DNA of 64,000 nucleotides, from assembly GCF_037392515.1 (NCBI RefSeq), contig NC_090291.1, forward strand, positions 35,611,001 through 35,675,000, written 5' to 3'. The DNA is from Haliotis asinina. Taxonomy: Eukaryota > Mollusca > Gastropoda > Lepetellida > Haliotidae. This document shows positions 10,031 to 24,600 of this stretch, in pieces; position 1 is the stretch's first letter, and every line of letters starts with the position of its first letter. The notes under the pieces are model-generated. The model made no database searches. It was not told the DNA's origin and saw only the letters and a program-made list of their open reading frames with translations. Made by a program: the position numbers and the translations under genes.

Positions 10031-13000
10031 CGACCACTGCTGTGTACTCATCACCACTGTACTGATCACGACCACTGCTGTGTCCTGATCACGACCACTG
10101 CTGTGTACTGATCACGACCACTGCTGTGTACTGATCACCACTGTACTGATCACGACCATTGCTGTGTACTGATCACGACCACTGCTGTGTACTGATCACG
10201 ACTGTACTGATCACGACCACTGCTGTGTACTGATCACAACTGTACTGATCACGACTGTACTGATCACGACCACTCCTGTGTACTGATCACGACCACTGCT
10301 GTGTACTGATCACGACCACTGCTGTGTACTGATCACGACCACTGCTGTGTACTGATCACGACCACTGCTGTGTACTGATCACGACCACTGCAGTGTACTG
10401 ATCACGACCACTACTGTGTACTGATCACGACCACTGCTGTGTACTGATCACCACTGTACTGATCACGACGACTGCTGTGTACTGATCACGACCACTGCTG
10501 TGTACTGATCACGACCACTGCTGTGTACTGATCAAAACTGTACTGATCACGACTGTACTGATCACGACCACTCCTGTGTACTGATCACGACCACTGCTGT
10601 GTACTGATCACGACTGTACTGATCACGACCACTGCTGTGTACTGATCACGACCACTGCTGTGTACTGATCACGACTGTACTGATCACGACCACTGCTGTG
10701 TACTGATCACGACCACTGCTGTGTACTGATCACGACCACTGCTGTCTACTGATCACCACTGTACTGATCACGACTGTACTGATCACGACCACTGCTGTGT
10801 ACTGATCACGACCACTGCTGTGTAGTGATCACGACTGTACTGATCACGACCACTGCTATGTACTGATCACGACCACTGCTGTGTACCGATCACAACCACT
10901 GCTGTGTACTGATCACCACTGTACTGATCACGACCACTGCTATGTACTGATCACGACTGTACTGATCACGACCACTGCTATGTACTGATCACGACTGTAC
11001 TGATCACGACCACTGCTATGTACTGATCACGACCACTGCTGTGTACCGATCACAACCACTGCTGTGTACTGATCACCACTGTACTGATCACGACCACTGC
11101 AATGTACCGATCACAACCACTGCTGTGTACTGATCACCACTGTACTGATCACGACCACTGCTGTGTACTCATCACCACTGTACTGATGACGACCACTGCT
11201 GTGTCCTGATCACGACCACTGCTGTGTACTGATCACGACCACTGCTGTGTACTGATCACCACTGTACTGATCACGACCATTGCTGTGTACTGATCACGAC
11301 CACTGCTGTGTACTGATCACGACTGTACTGATCACGACCACTCCTGTGTACTGATCACAACTGTACTGATCACGACTGTACTGATCACGACCACTCCTGT
11401 GTACTGATCACGACCACTGCTGTGTACTGATCATGACTGTACAGATCACGACCACTGCTGTGTACTGATCACGACCACTGCTGTGTACTGATCACGACCA
11501 CTGCTGTGTACTGATCACGACCACTGCAGTGTACTGATCACGACCACTGCTATGTACTGATCACGACTGTACTGATCACGACTGTACTGATCACGACCAC
11601 TGCTCTGTAATGATCACGACCACTGCTATGTACTGATCACAACTGTACTGATCACGACCACTGCTATGTACCGATCACGATTGTGCTGATCACGACCAAT
11701 GCTGTGTACTGATCACGACTGTACTGATGACGACTGTACTGATCACAACTGTACTGATCACGACCACTGCTATGTACTGATCACGACTGTACTGATCACG
11801 ACCACTGCTCTGTAATGATCACGACCACTGCTATGTACTGATCACAACTGTACTGATCACGAGCAATGCTATGTACTGATCAGGACTGTATTGATCGCGA
11901 CTGTACTGATCACGACCACTGCTATGTACTGATCACGACCACTGCTATGTACTGATCACAACTGTACTGATCACGACCACTGCTATGTACTGATCACGAT
12001 TGTACTGATCACGACCACTGCTATGTGCTGATCACGACCACTGCTATGTACTGATCACGACTGTACTGATCACGACCACTGCTATGTACTGATCACGACC
12101 ACTGCTATGTACTGATCACGACTGTTCTGATCACGACCACTGCTATGTACTGATCACGACCACTGCTATGTACTGATCACGACTGTACTGATCACGACCA
12201 CTGCTGTGTACCGATCACGAACACTGCTATGTACTTATCACAACTGTACTGATCACGACCACTGCTGTGTACCGATCACGACCACTGCTATGTACTGATC
12301 ACCACTGTACTGATCACGACTGTACTGATCACGACCACTGCTGTGTACCGATCACGACCACTGCTGTGTACTGATCACGACCACTATGTACAGATCACAA
12401 CTGTACTGATCACGACCACTGCTATGTACTGATCACGACTGTACTGATCACGACCACTGCTATGTACTGATCACAACTGTACTGATCACGACCACTGCTA
12501 TGTACTGATCACGACTGTATTGATCACGGCCGCTGCTATATACTGATCACGACCACTGCTTCGACTGATCACAACTGTACTGATCACGACCACTGCTTCG
12601 ACTGATCACAACTGTACTGATCACGACTGTACTGATCACGACCATTGTTATGTACCGATCACGACCACTGCTATGTACTGATCACGACCACTGCTATGTA
12701 CTGATCACGACCACTGCTATGCACCGATCACGACCACTGCTATGTACTGATCACGACCACTGCTATGTACTGATCACAACTGTACTGATCACGACCACTG
12801 CTATGTACTGATCACGACTGTATTGATCACGGCCGCTGCTATATACTGATCACGACCACTGCTTCGACTGATCACAACTGTACTGATCACGACCACTGCT
12901 TCGACTGATCACAACTGTACTGATCACGACTGTACTGATCACGACCATTGTTATGTACCGATCACGACCACTGCTATGTACTGATCACGACCACTGCTAT

Positions 13001-16000
13001 GTACTGATAACGACTGTACTGATCACGACCACTGCTATGTACTGATCACAACTGTACTGATCACGACCACGGCTATGCACTGATCACGACTGTACTGATC
13101 ACGACCACTGCTATGTACTGATCACGACTGTACTGATCACGACCACTGCTATGTACTGATCACGACTGTACTGATGACGACTGTACTGATCACAACTGTA
13201 CTGATCACGACCACTGCTATGTACTGATCACGACTGTACTGATCACGACCACTGCTCTCTACTGATCACGACCACCGCTATGTACTGATCACAACTGTAC
13301 TGATCACGACCACTGCTGTGTACTGATCACGACTGTACTAATGACGACTGTACTGATCACAACTGTACTGATCACGACCACTGCAATGTACTTATCACGA
13401 CTGTATTGATCACGACCACTGCTGTCTACTGATCACGACTGTACTGATCACGACTGTACTCATCACGACCACTGCTATGTACTGATCGCGACCACTGCTC
13501 TGTACTGATCACGACTGTACTGATCACGACCACTGCTATGTACTGATCACAACTGTACTGATCACGACCACTGCTGTGTACTGATCACGACCACTGCTAT
13601 GTACTGATCACGACTGTACTGATCACGACCACTGCTATGTACTGATCACGGTTGTACTGATCACGACCACTGCTATGTACTGATCACGACCACTGCTATG
13701 TACTGATCACAACTGTACTGATCACGACCACTGCTATGTACTGATCACGACTGTACAGATCACGACCACTACTGTGTACTGATCACGACCACTGCTATGT
13801 ACTGATCACGACTGTACTGATCACGACCACTGCTATGTACTGATCACGACTGTACTAATGACGACTGTACTGATCACGACTGTACTGATCAGGACCACTG
13901 CTATGTACTGATCACGACTGTGCTGATCACGACCACTGCTCTGTACTGATCACGACCACTGCTATGTACTGATCACAACTGTACTGATCACGACCACTGC
14001 TATGTACTGATCACGACCACTGCTATGTACTGATCACAACTGTACTGATCACGACCACTGCTATGTACTGATCACGACTGTACTGATCACGACCACTGCT
14101 GTGTACCGATCACGACCACTGCTATGTACTGATCACGACCACTGCTATGTACTGATCACAACTGTACTGATCACGACCACTGCTATGTACTGATCACGAC
14201 CACTGCTATGTACTGATCACGACCACTGCTATGTACTGATGACAACTGTACTGATCACGACCACTGCTATGTACTGATCACAACTGTACTGATCACGACC
14301 ACTGCTATGTACTGATCACGACAACTGCTATGTACTGATCACAACTGTACTGATCACGACCACTGCTATGTACTGATCACGACTGTACTGATGACGACTG
14401 TACTGATCACAACTGTACTGATCACGACCACTGCTATGTACTGATCGCGACTGTACTGATCACGACCACTGCTATGTACTGATCACGACCACTGCTATGT
14501 ACTGATCACAACTGTACTGATCACGACCACTGCTATGTACTGATCACGATTGTACTGATCACGACCGCTGCTATGTACTGATCACGACCACTGCTATGTA
14601 CTGATCACAACTGTACTGATCACGACCACTGCTATGTACTGATCACGACCACTGCTATGTACTGATCACGACTGTACTGATCACGACCACTGCTATGTAC
14701 TGATCACGACCACGGCTATGTACTGATCACGACTGTACTGATCACGACCACTGCTGTGTACTTATCACAACTGTACTGATCACGACCACTCCTGTGTACC
14801 GATCACGACCACTCCTATGTACTGATCACCACTGTACTGATCACGACTGTACTGATCACGACCACTGCTGTGTACCGATCACGACCACTGCTGTGTACTG
14901 ATCACGACCACTATGTACAGATCACAACTGTACTGATCACGACCACTGCTATGTACTGATCACGACTGTACTGATCACGACCACTGCTATGTACTTATCA
15001 CAACTGTACTGATCACGACCACTCCTGTGTACCGATCACGACCACTCCTATGTACTGATCACCACTGTACTGATCACGACTGTACTGATCACGACCACTG
15101 CTGTGTACCGATCACGACCACTGCTGTGTACTGATCACGACCACTATGTACAGATCACAACTGTACTGATCACGACCACTGCTATGTACTGATCACGACT
15201 GTACTGATCACGACCACTGCTATGTACTGATCACAACTGTACTGATCACGACCACTGCTATGTACTGATCACGACTGTACTCATCACGACCGCTCCTATA
15301 TACTGATCACGACCACTGCTTCGACTGATCACAACTGTACTGATCACGACCACTGCTTTGACTGATCACAACTGTACTGATCACGACTGTACTGATCACG
15401 ACCATTGTTATGTACCGATCACGACCACTGCTATGTACTGATCACGACCACTGCTATGTACTGATCACGACCACTGCTATGTACTGATCACGACTGTACT
15501 GATCACGACCACTGCTATGTACTGATCACAACTGTACTGATCACGACCACGGCTATGTACTGATCACGACTGTACTGATCACGACCACTGCTATGTACTG
15601 ATCACGACTGTACTGATCACGACCACTGCTATGTACTGATCACGACCACTGCTATGTACTGATCACAACTGTACTGATCACGACCACTGATATGTACTGA
15701 TCACGACTGTACAGATCACGACCACTACTGTGTACTGATCACGACCACTGCTATGTACTGATCACGACTGCACTGATCACGACCACTGCTATGTACTGAT
15801 CACGACTGTACTAATGACGACTGTACTGATCACGACTGTACTGATCAGGACCACTGCTATGTACTGATCACGACTGTACTGATCACGACCACTGCTCTGT
15901 ACTGATCACGACCACTGCTATGTACTGATCACAACTGTACTGATCACGACCACTGCTATGTACTGATCACGACCACTGCTATGTACTGATCACAACTGTA

Positions 16001-19000
16001 CTGATCACGACCACTGCTATGTACTGATCACGACTGTACTGATCACGACCACTGCTGTGTACCGATCACGACCACTGCTATGTACTGATCACGACCACTG
16101 CTATGTACTGATCACAACTGTACTGATCACGACCACTGCTATGTACTGATCACGACCACTGCTATGTACTGATCACGACAACTGCTATGTACTGATCACA
16201 ACTGTACTGATCACGACCACTGCTATGTACTGATCACAACTGTACTGATCACGACCACTGCTATGTACTGATCACAACTGTACTGATCACGACCACTGCT
16301 ATGTACTGATCACGACCACTGCTATGTACTGATCACGACAACTGCTATGTACTGATCACAACTGTACTGATCACGACCACTGCTATGTACTGATCACGAC
16401 TGTACTGATCACGACCACAGCTCTGTAATGATCACGACCACTGCTATGTACTGATCACGACTGTACTGATCACGACCACTGCTATGTACTGATCACGATT
16501 GTACTGATCACGACCAATGCTGTGTTCTGATCACGACTGTACTGATGACGACTGTACTGATCACAACTGTACTGATCACGACCACTGCTATGTACTGATC
16601 GCGACTGTACTGATCACGACCACTCCTATGTACTGATCACGACCACTGCTATGTACTGATCACAACTGTACTGATCACGACCACTGCTATGTACTGATCA
16701 CGACCACTGCTATGTACTGATCACAACTGTACTGATCACGACCACTGCTATGTACTGATCACGACCACTGCTATGTACTGATCACGACTGTACTGATCAC
16801 GACCACTGCTATGTACTGATCACGACCACTGCTATGTACTGATCACGACTGTACTGATCACGACCACTGCTGTGTACTTATCACAACTGTACTGATCACG
16901 ACCACTCCTGTGTACTGATCACGACCACTCCTATGTACTGATCACCACTGTACTGATCACGACTGTACTGATCACGACCACTGCTGTGTACCGATCACGA
17001 CCACTGCTGTGTACTGATCACGACCACTATGTACAGATCACAACTGTACTGATCACGACCACTGCTATGTACTGATCACGACTGTACTGATCACGACCAC
17101 TGCTATGTACTTATCACAACTGTACTGATCACGACCACTCCTGTGTACCGATCACGACCACTCCTATGTACTGATCACCACTGTACTGATCACGACTGTA
17201 CTGATCACGACCACTGCTGTGTACCGATCACGACCACTGCTGTGTACTGATCACGACCACTATGTACAGATCACAACTGTACTGATCACGACCACTGCTA
17301 TGTACTGATCACGACTGTACTGATCACGACCACTGCTATGTACTGATCACAACTGTACTGATCACGACCACTGCTATGTACTGATCACGACTGTACTCAT
17401 CACGACCGCTCCTATATACTGATCACGACCACTGCTTCGACTGATCACAACTGTACTGATCACGACCACTGCTTTGACTGATCACAACTGTACTGATCAC
17501 GACTGTACTGATCACGACCATTGTTATGTACCGATCACGACCACTGCTATGTACTGATCACGACCACTGCTATGTACTGATCACGACCACTGCTATGTAC
17601 TGATCACGACTGTACTGATCACGACCACTGCTATGTACTGATCACAACTGTACTGATCACGACCACGGCTATGTACTGATCACGACTGTACTGATCACGA
17701 CCACTGCTATGTACTGATCACGACTGTACTGATCACGACCACTGCTATGTACTGATCACGACTGTACTGATCACGACTGTACTGATCACAACTGTACTGA
17801 TCACGACCACTGCTATGTACTGATCACGACTGTACTGATCACGACCACTGCTCTGTACTGATCACGACCACTGCTATGTACTGATCACAACTGTACTGAT
17901 CACAACCACTGCTATGTACTGATCACGGTTTTACTGATCACGACCACTGCTATGTACTGATCACGACCACTGCTATGTACTGATCACAACTGTACTGATC
18001 ACGACCACTGCTATGTACTGATCACGACTGTACAGATCACGACCACTGCTGTGTACTGATCACGACCACTGCTATGTACTGATCACGACTGTACTGATCA
18101 CGACCACTGCTATGTACTGATCACGACTGTACTGATGACGACTGTACTGATCACAACTGTACTGATCACGACCACTGCTATGTACTGATCACGACTGTAC
18201 TGATCACGACCACTGCTGTGTACTGATCACGACTGTGCTGATCACGACTGTACTGATCACGACCACTGCTATGTACTGATCACGACCACTGCTCTGTACT
18301 GATCACGACTGTACTGATCACGACCACTGCTATGTACTGATCACGACTGTACTGATCACGACCACTGCTGTGTACTGATCACGACCACTGCTATGTACTG
18401 ATCACAACTGTACTGATCACGACCACTGCTATGTACTGATCACAACTGTACTGATCACGACCACTGCTATGTACTGATCACGACCACTGCTATGTACTGA
18501 TCACAACTGTACTGATCACGACCACTGCTATGTACTGATCACGACTGTACAGATCACGACCACTGCTGTGTACTGATCACGACCACTGCTATGTACTGAT
18601 CACGACTGTGCTGATCACGACCACTGCTATGTACTGATCACGACTGTACTGATGACGACTGTACTTATCACAACTGTACTGATCACGACCACTGCTATGT
18701 ACTGATCACGACTGTACTGATCACGACCACTGCTCTGTACTGATCACGACCACTGCTATGTACTGATCACAACTGTACTGATCACGACCACTGCTATGTA
18801 CTGATCACGACCACTGCTATGTACTGATCACAACTGTACTGATCACGACCACTGCTATGTACTGATCACGACTGTACTGATCACGACCACTGCTGTGTAC
18901 CGATCACGACTACTGCTATGTACTGATCACGACCACTGCTATGTACTGATCACAACTGTACTGATCACGACCACTGCTATGTACTGATCACGACCACTGC

Positions 19001-21255
19001 TATGTACTGATCACGACCACTGCTATGTACTGATCACAACTGTACTGATCACGACCACTGCTATGTACTGATCACGACTGTTCTGATCACGACCACTGCT
19101 GTGTACCGATCACGACCACTGCTATGTACTGATCACGACCACTGCTATGTACTGATCACAACTGTACTGATCACGACCACTGCTATGTACTGATCACGAC
19201 CACTGCTATGTACTGATCACAACTGTACTGATCACGACCACTGCTATGTACTGATCACGACTGTACTGATCACGACCACTGCTATGTACTGATCACGACT
19301 GTACTGATGACGACTGTACTGATCACAACTGTACTGATCACGACCACTGCTATGTACTGATCACGACTGTACTGATCACGACCACTGCTCTGCACTGATC
19401 ACGACCACTGCTATGTACTGATCACAACTGTACTGATCACGACCACTGCTATGTACTGATCACGGTTGTACTGATCACGACCACTCCTATGTACTGATCA
19501 CGACTGTACTGATCACGACCACTGCTCTGTACTGATCACGACTGTACTGATCACGACCACTGCTATGTACTGATCACGACCACTGCTATGTACTGATCAC
19601 AACTGTACTGATCACGACCACTGCTATGTACTGATCACGACCACTGCTATGTACTGATCACAACTGTACTGATCACGACCACTGCTATGTACTGATCACG
19701 ATTGTACTGATCACGACCAATGCTATGTACTGATCACGACTGTATTGATCGCGACTGTACTGATCACGACCACTGCTATGTACTGATCACGACCACTGCT
19801 ATGTACTGATCACAACTGTACTGATCACGACCACTGCTATGTACTGATCACGACTGTACTGATCACGACCACTGCTATGTACTGATCACGACCACTGCTA
19901 TGTACTGATCACGACTGTACAGATCACGACCACTGCTATGTACTGATCACGACCACTGCTATGTACTGATCACGACCACTGCTATGTACTGATCACGACT
20001 GTACTGATCACGACCACTGCTATGTACTGATCACGACTGTACTGATCACGACCACTGCTATGTACTGATCACGACTGTACTGATCACGACCACTGCTCTG
20101 TACTGATCACGACCACTGCTATGTACTGATCACAACTGTACTGATCACGACCACTGCTATGTACTGATCACGATTGTACTGATCACGACCAATGCTATGT
20201 ACTGATCACGACTGTATTGATCGCGACTGTACTGATCACGACCACTGCTATGTACTGATCACGACCACTGCTATGTACTGATCACAACTGTACTGATCAC
20301 GACCACTGCTATGTACTGATCACGACTGTACTGATCACGACCACTGCTATGTACTGATCACGACCACTGCTATGTACTGATCACGACTGTACAGATCACG
20401 ACCACTGCTATGTACTGATCACGACCACTGCTATGTACTGATCACGACCACTGCTATGTACTGATCACGACTGTACTGATCACGACCACTGCTATGTACT
20501 GATCACGACTGTACTGATCACGACCACTGCTATGTACTGATCACGACTGTACTGATCACGACCACTGCTATGTACTGATCACGACCACTGCTATGTACTG
20601 ATCACAACTGTACTGATCACGACCACTGCTATGTACTGATCACGACCACTGCTATGTACTGATCACAACTGTACTGATCACGACCACTGCTATGTACTGA
20701 TCACGATTGTACTGATCACGACCAATGCTATGTACTGATCACGACTGTATTGATCGCGACTGTACTGATCACGACCACTGCTATGTACTGATCACGACCA
20801 CTGCTATGTACTGATCACAACTGTACTGATCACGACCACTGCTATGTACTGATCACGACTGTACTGATCACGACCACTGCTCTGTACTGATCACGACCAC
20901 TGCTATGTACTGATCACGACTGTACAGATCACGACCACTGCTATGTACTGATCACGACCACTGCTATGTACTGATCACGACCACTGCTATGTACTGATCA
21001 CGACTGTACAGATCACGACCACTGCTATGTACTGATCACGACTGTACTGATCACGACCACTGCTATGTACTGATCACGACCACTGCTATGTACTGATCAC
21101 AACTGTGCTGATCACGACCACTGCTATGTACTGATCACGACTGTACTGATCACGACCACTGCTATGTACTGATCACGACCACTGCTATGTGTATGTACTG
21201 ATCACGACCACTGCTATGTACTGATTACGACCACTGCTATATACTGATCACGACC
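10031..21255 (+). repeat. 11.2-kb satellite of mixed 15- and 23-bp units inside P450 intron 3
   Basis: The array has two unit types. The short one is CTGATCACGACTGTA (15 bp). The long one is the same with an 8-bp module CACTGCTA (or CACTGCTG) inserted after CTGATCACGAC and TGTA kept at the end (23 bp). They alternate irregularly (23-15, 23-23-15 and others), so simple 38- and 61-bp compound units are common. Almost all units contain the palindrome TGATCA, which puts TGA on both strands; with 23 not divisible by 3, no long ORF exists on either strand. I estimate about 550-600 units. Larger segments are duplicated, for example marker variants 1121 bp apart (10041 and 11162), 303 bp (12529 and 12832), 2116 bp (14761 and 16877; 15291 and 17407) and 472 and 533 bp (19701, 20173, 20706). 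The array lies wholly in the intron of P450 gene A. Confidence 0.97.
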
Positions 21256-21261
21256 ACTACT

Positions 21262-21480
21262 ACGACTATGCTTGTCGTATGAGACGACTAGCGGGATGGG
21301 ATGGTCAGGCTGGCTGACTTCTCACCGTTGACACATGTCATCGGTTCATAATTTGCGCAGATCGATGCTAATATTGTAGATCACTGGATTGCCTGGTCCA
21401 GACTCGGTTATTTACAGACCGCCGCTATATAAATGGAATATTGCTGAGTGCGGCATAGAACTCTCACTCATTCACTCAGA
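21262..21480 (+). mobile_element. SINE (type 1) at the satellite's right edge
   Basis: About 220 bp from ATGCTTGTCGTATGAGACG through TCACTGGATTGCCTGGTCC and GACCGCCGCTATATAAATGG to GAGTGCGGCATAGAACTC and an ACTC tail. It matches copies at 34218 and 45521 (+) and around 53100 (-). It directly abuts the last satellite unit. Confidence 0.85.
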
Positions 21481-22828
21481 ATTATAGTGGCAAGATAGGT
21501 TTCGCCAACGCATTATGTTGTATAATAACTAGAGTATCACAGATGGTGTGTAAAACTAACATGTAAATCTAATAAGCCATGTTTACAATTTTAAAAATAC
21601 CCCTAGGAGTATATTTGCCCACCATGGGCAAAGGGCAAATTCTGGTTGCATGCATTGCACTGATTTGGAATATTTCAGTAACTATTCGCACACACTGTCA
21701 CCTTAGTCGTAGCAATGGACAGGTTAAGACGGCGTCGAGAGAGTGAGAGCTAAGTTCATCCAGGCAATTATTCTTGCTGTTGGATCATCATTTATTAAAG
21801 AACAATCCATCTGGATGAGACCTCGAAGCAGGTGATGGTGGCAAAAACTCTGCGATGATTGGTAATGGTTTCAAAACTTCAGGATGACCTGAGGTGTTTT
21901 AACTAATATATTTACGAAGACAATACAATGTAAAAACAGCCTGTAGCTCGCCAACAACGGAATGTAAGTCACCATACGAGGGACCGTGGGAGGCAAAGGA
22001 ATTGAAACGTTGATGTTAACAAACAGATGAGCGCGAATCCAAAGCAGTCTCCAAAGTCGTGTCGTGAATACAGCAACCAGTCCGTATATGCCTATTGTGC
22101 AGTTTTGGACTCTTAACAGTAGCCCCGCCTCACTACGACAAATTTGATCGCACTATTAGCTCTTCGAGAATCAGACCGGAAGTAAGGAGTAAGTAACTCT
22201 CACCTACCCTCAATAGGTCAAATTACACAGCCGAAGCCCCAGGTGTGAGTTCAAACTCAACACTTTAAGCTTTTGTAAACCTTAATAGATAAAGGTTAAT
22301 TAATGTGACAAAAGTAACAAAGGAACATTCTCATAACACCTCTTTAAATACAAAGCAATGCCTTCACGATTTTCATCTAAGAAAATACTTCGTTCAATTG
22401 TCCCGATTTAGATATCCTCCGTATGCTTTTTTGATCGAGCAGAGTAGATTCTGTGTTATTTCGATACCGGCGTGTGAATTTCAAATTTGTTCATTAAATG
22501 TAATTAAAAATGAGTTCAACTCTTTGTTTGTATGTCATCACTACTGAGATGTCAGGCCAAAATATCTACCACGGTATTACTATACATTTCGAAATACATG
22601 GAAAGTTTATTTGTTAATAAACAACAATAGGACAAGAAATATACGCAAATGTATTGTGTACATCATCCATGCTTTTGTATATGTAAAAAACGATCAGTAA
22701 ACATTGTGGCTGTGTGCCATTGTTGCTGCGTATTTCATCTAGATTTGTATGAAAGATGCTGATAGACTAGGGTTTGTATTGCCTGATACGTGTAGGAGAC
22801 ATAAACCCATATGTTTGAAATGTTTCAG
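21481..22828 (+). other. Right part of P450 gene A intron 3
   Basis: Unique AT-rich intron sequence without clear repeats. The short frame at 22305-22547 shows no recognisable domain and is probably chance. The acceptor for exon 4 is TGAAATGTTTCAG ending at 22828. Confidence 0.6.
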
Positions 22829-23007
22829 GTCGAAGGGTTTGCCTGGGCGAATCAATGGCCCGGATGGAGTTATTCCTTTTCCTGACCACCATGATCCAGA
22901 GGTTCAAGTTCGTCCACGTGGATGGCAAGATGCCTTCTTTGGATGGAATCATTGGCTTAACCCATTCTCCAAGACCATTTATCATGAAAGCCATTCCCAG
23001 AGTTTAA
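22829..23007 (+). CDS. Cytochrome P450 gene A, exon 4 (heme-binding end)
   Basis: This 179-nt last exon begins in the phase left by exon 3 and completes the heme signature FSLGRRVCLG (FxxGxRxCxG, with the cysteine that binds heme iron). It continues through [17 protein letters not shown] to the C-terminus MKAIPRV and TAA at 23005-23007. Length equals gene B exon 4 exactly, and the two differ at few residues. The intact reading after a 13-kb intron suggests that the gene may still be expressed, provided the satellite is spliced out. Confidence 0.9.
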
Positions 23008-23650
23008 TCACTACTTTATGTTAGTGAGTGGGTAGAGTTTAAGCAGCATCGAGCAACTATCCAACACGGAGTTGCCAGTGTTTTACTATAAATGATCCCT
23101 AAAGGTTTCCGTAGTTAGTGATCCTATATAATCCTCAGTCATGTCATATCGAGGCCATGACCAAATTAGTCTTTTCGAACATTGGTATCATTCACATGCG
23201 GTATTCTTCGAGTGAAAGAAGGTTTTTGTAAAGACATTGTCACTGAAAAACTCAGGGAGTTCGTGCTCAGGCATTTGTGTCCGCTGTCCGTCGACATTGG
23301 CCTAAGATGACCATGTGTATTTTGACGATCTGTTGGGAAAATACGGTGGCAATGGTTCTTCCTCAAAGGTTTTTGAGACATATTGGTGAAACTCTTGTAT
23401 AATCAGACCCTGCAGTGTATTTCAACAATGTCCTGTAATAACCCTTGCATAATGAGAAGCATTGTGTTTCTTGTTTCATATCTGTTAACACTAATACGGT
23501 CGTCATTAGCATATACAGTTGAGTAATGCTGAAAGCGTCCTTTCTTGAGCGGTTTTCTCTGTTTACAACTTTGACTGCCTACCCGCTGAGCTATATTACA
23601 ACGGAACTGGTCTGCTTAAACCCTTTATGAGTTCGTAAGATGCTGAAATT
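23008..23650 (+). other. 3' flank of P450 gene A, duplicated with gene B
   Basis: From the stop to about 23318 this flank closely matches 55135-55424 after gene B, then similarity stops. This marks one edge of the gene duplication. No other gene was recognised. Confidence 0.7.
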
Positions 23651-23735
23651 ACCGGTGAGTTTAGTTTTACGCCGATTTTACCGAATGACATATGAACCCA
23701 TGTGCGGAATCAAGCCCGTCTCTTCGGCCTGACTT
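23651..23735 (-). mobile_element. Diverged tRNA-type SINE fragment
   Basis: Minus-strand remnant of the tRNA-derived SINE: complement of the CGGCGTAAAACTAAACTC tail at the left and a degraded region matching the GGGTTCGATTCCCCACATG B-box area (here GTGCGGAATCAAGCCCG). Confidence 0.55.
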
Positions 23736-23852
23736 CAATGATGAAACATTATCACACAACACATTATAAGAAATTGGTTTAACAGTTCTATACTTTTAAA
23801 TAATGCAGTGATTAAATGTGAATTAACATTATAAAAATCCTTCACTGTTTTA

Positions 23853-24190
23853 GTGAGTGTGTGAGTTAATATTTAACGTCACATCGGCAATCTTGCACCC
23901 ATATCGTGACGAGAACATTCTTGAAAAGAGGAATTTATATATATAGTAAACAACCTGTCAACAAAGGACAGTAAAACAACTAGACTATCACAATAATAAA
24001 TATAACTAGCGTGGAAAGTTAGAACTAATATCACTATTCAGACAATACAATAAAAACAGGCTATATAGATCGCCAACAGCTGAAGGTAGATCACCATACT
24101 AGAGGCCATGGGGACTTACATTACTTTTGCTACCTGCATGGTCCCTAGCTGGATTTACACCATCCCCTCAGCTGCTGGTGATTGTATGCA
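23853..24190 (-). mobile_element. LINE family A 3' UTR fragment (A5)
   Basis: Minus-strand copy of the family A 3' end: the complement of the CGTCACGATATGGCTG and GACGTTAAATATTAACTCAC end lies at the left, followed by the CTGTCCTTTGTTGACAGG and GGACCATGCAGGTAGC regions. It is 5' truncated, as expected for incomplete target-primed reverse transcription. Confidence 0.8.
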
Positions 24191-24600
24191 AGTCTTCACT
24201 GTTTTAATACTGAAATGCATTTAGAAATATTCTTGCAATATCACGGCGGGCAAGCCACACTTTTGCAGATTTGACAGACACAGATTTTAGGCAATGCCTT
24301 CAATGGGAACCACTCAAAGGAGTAATCTACAAAATATACTGTTAATGTAGTGAATATTATAGGTTCCTGGTTAGAATTGTACGGCAGCGTATTAGGGCCA
24401 CGGTGAAAAACGTTTTTGGTGTCACTATTTCCTACATAGGCCTTAATATCTCCTACGTAAGACTTAGTATCTCCTACGTACGAGATAGTAAGTCCTACGT
24501 AGGACTTAAAATGCGTACTTAGTATCTCCTCCGTAGAACTTAATATCTCCTACGTAGGACATACTATCTGCCACGTAGTACTTAATATATCCTTTTAAAA

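Noticed and set aside
10031..21255. CRISPR-like alternation of repeat and spacer
   Set aside because: All parts repeat; there are no unique spacers, units are 15 or 23 bp, and the setting is a eukaryotic intron.
23166..23381. Conserved minus-strand frames behind P450 genes A and B as a small gene
   Set aside because: Similarity is explained by the duplication of the flank; the ends of the two frames differ and no domain is seen.
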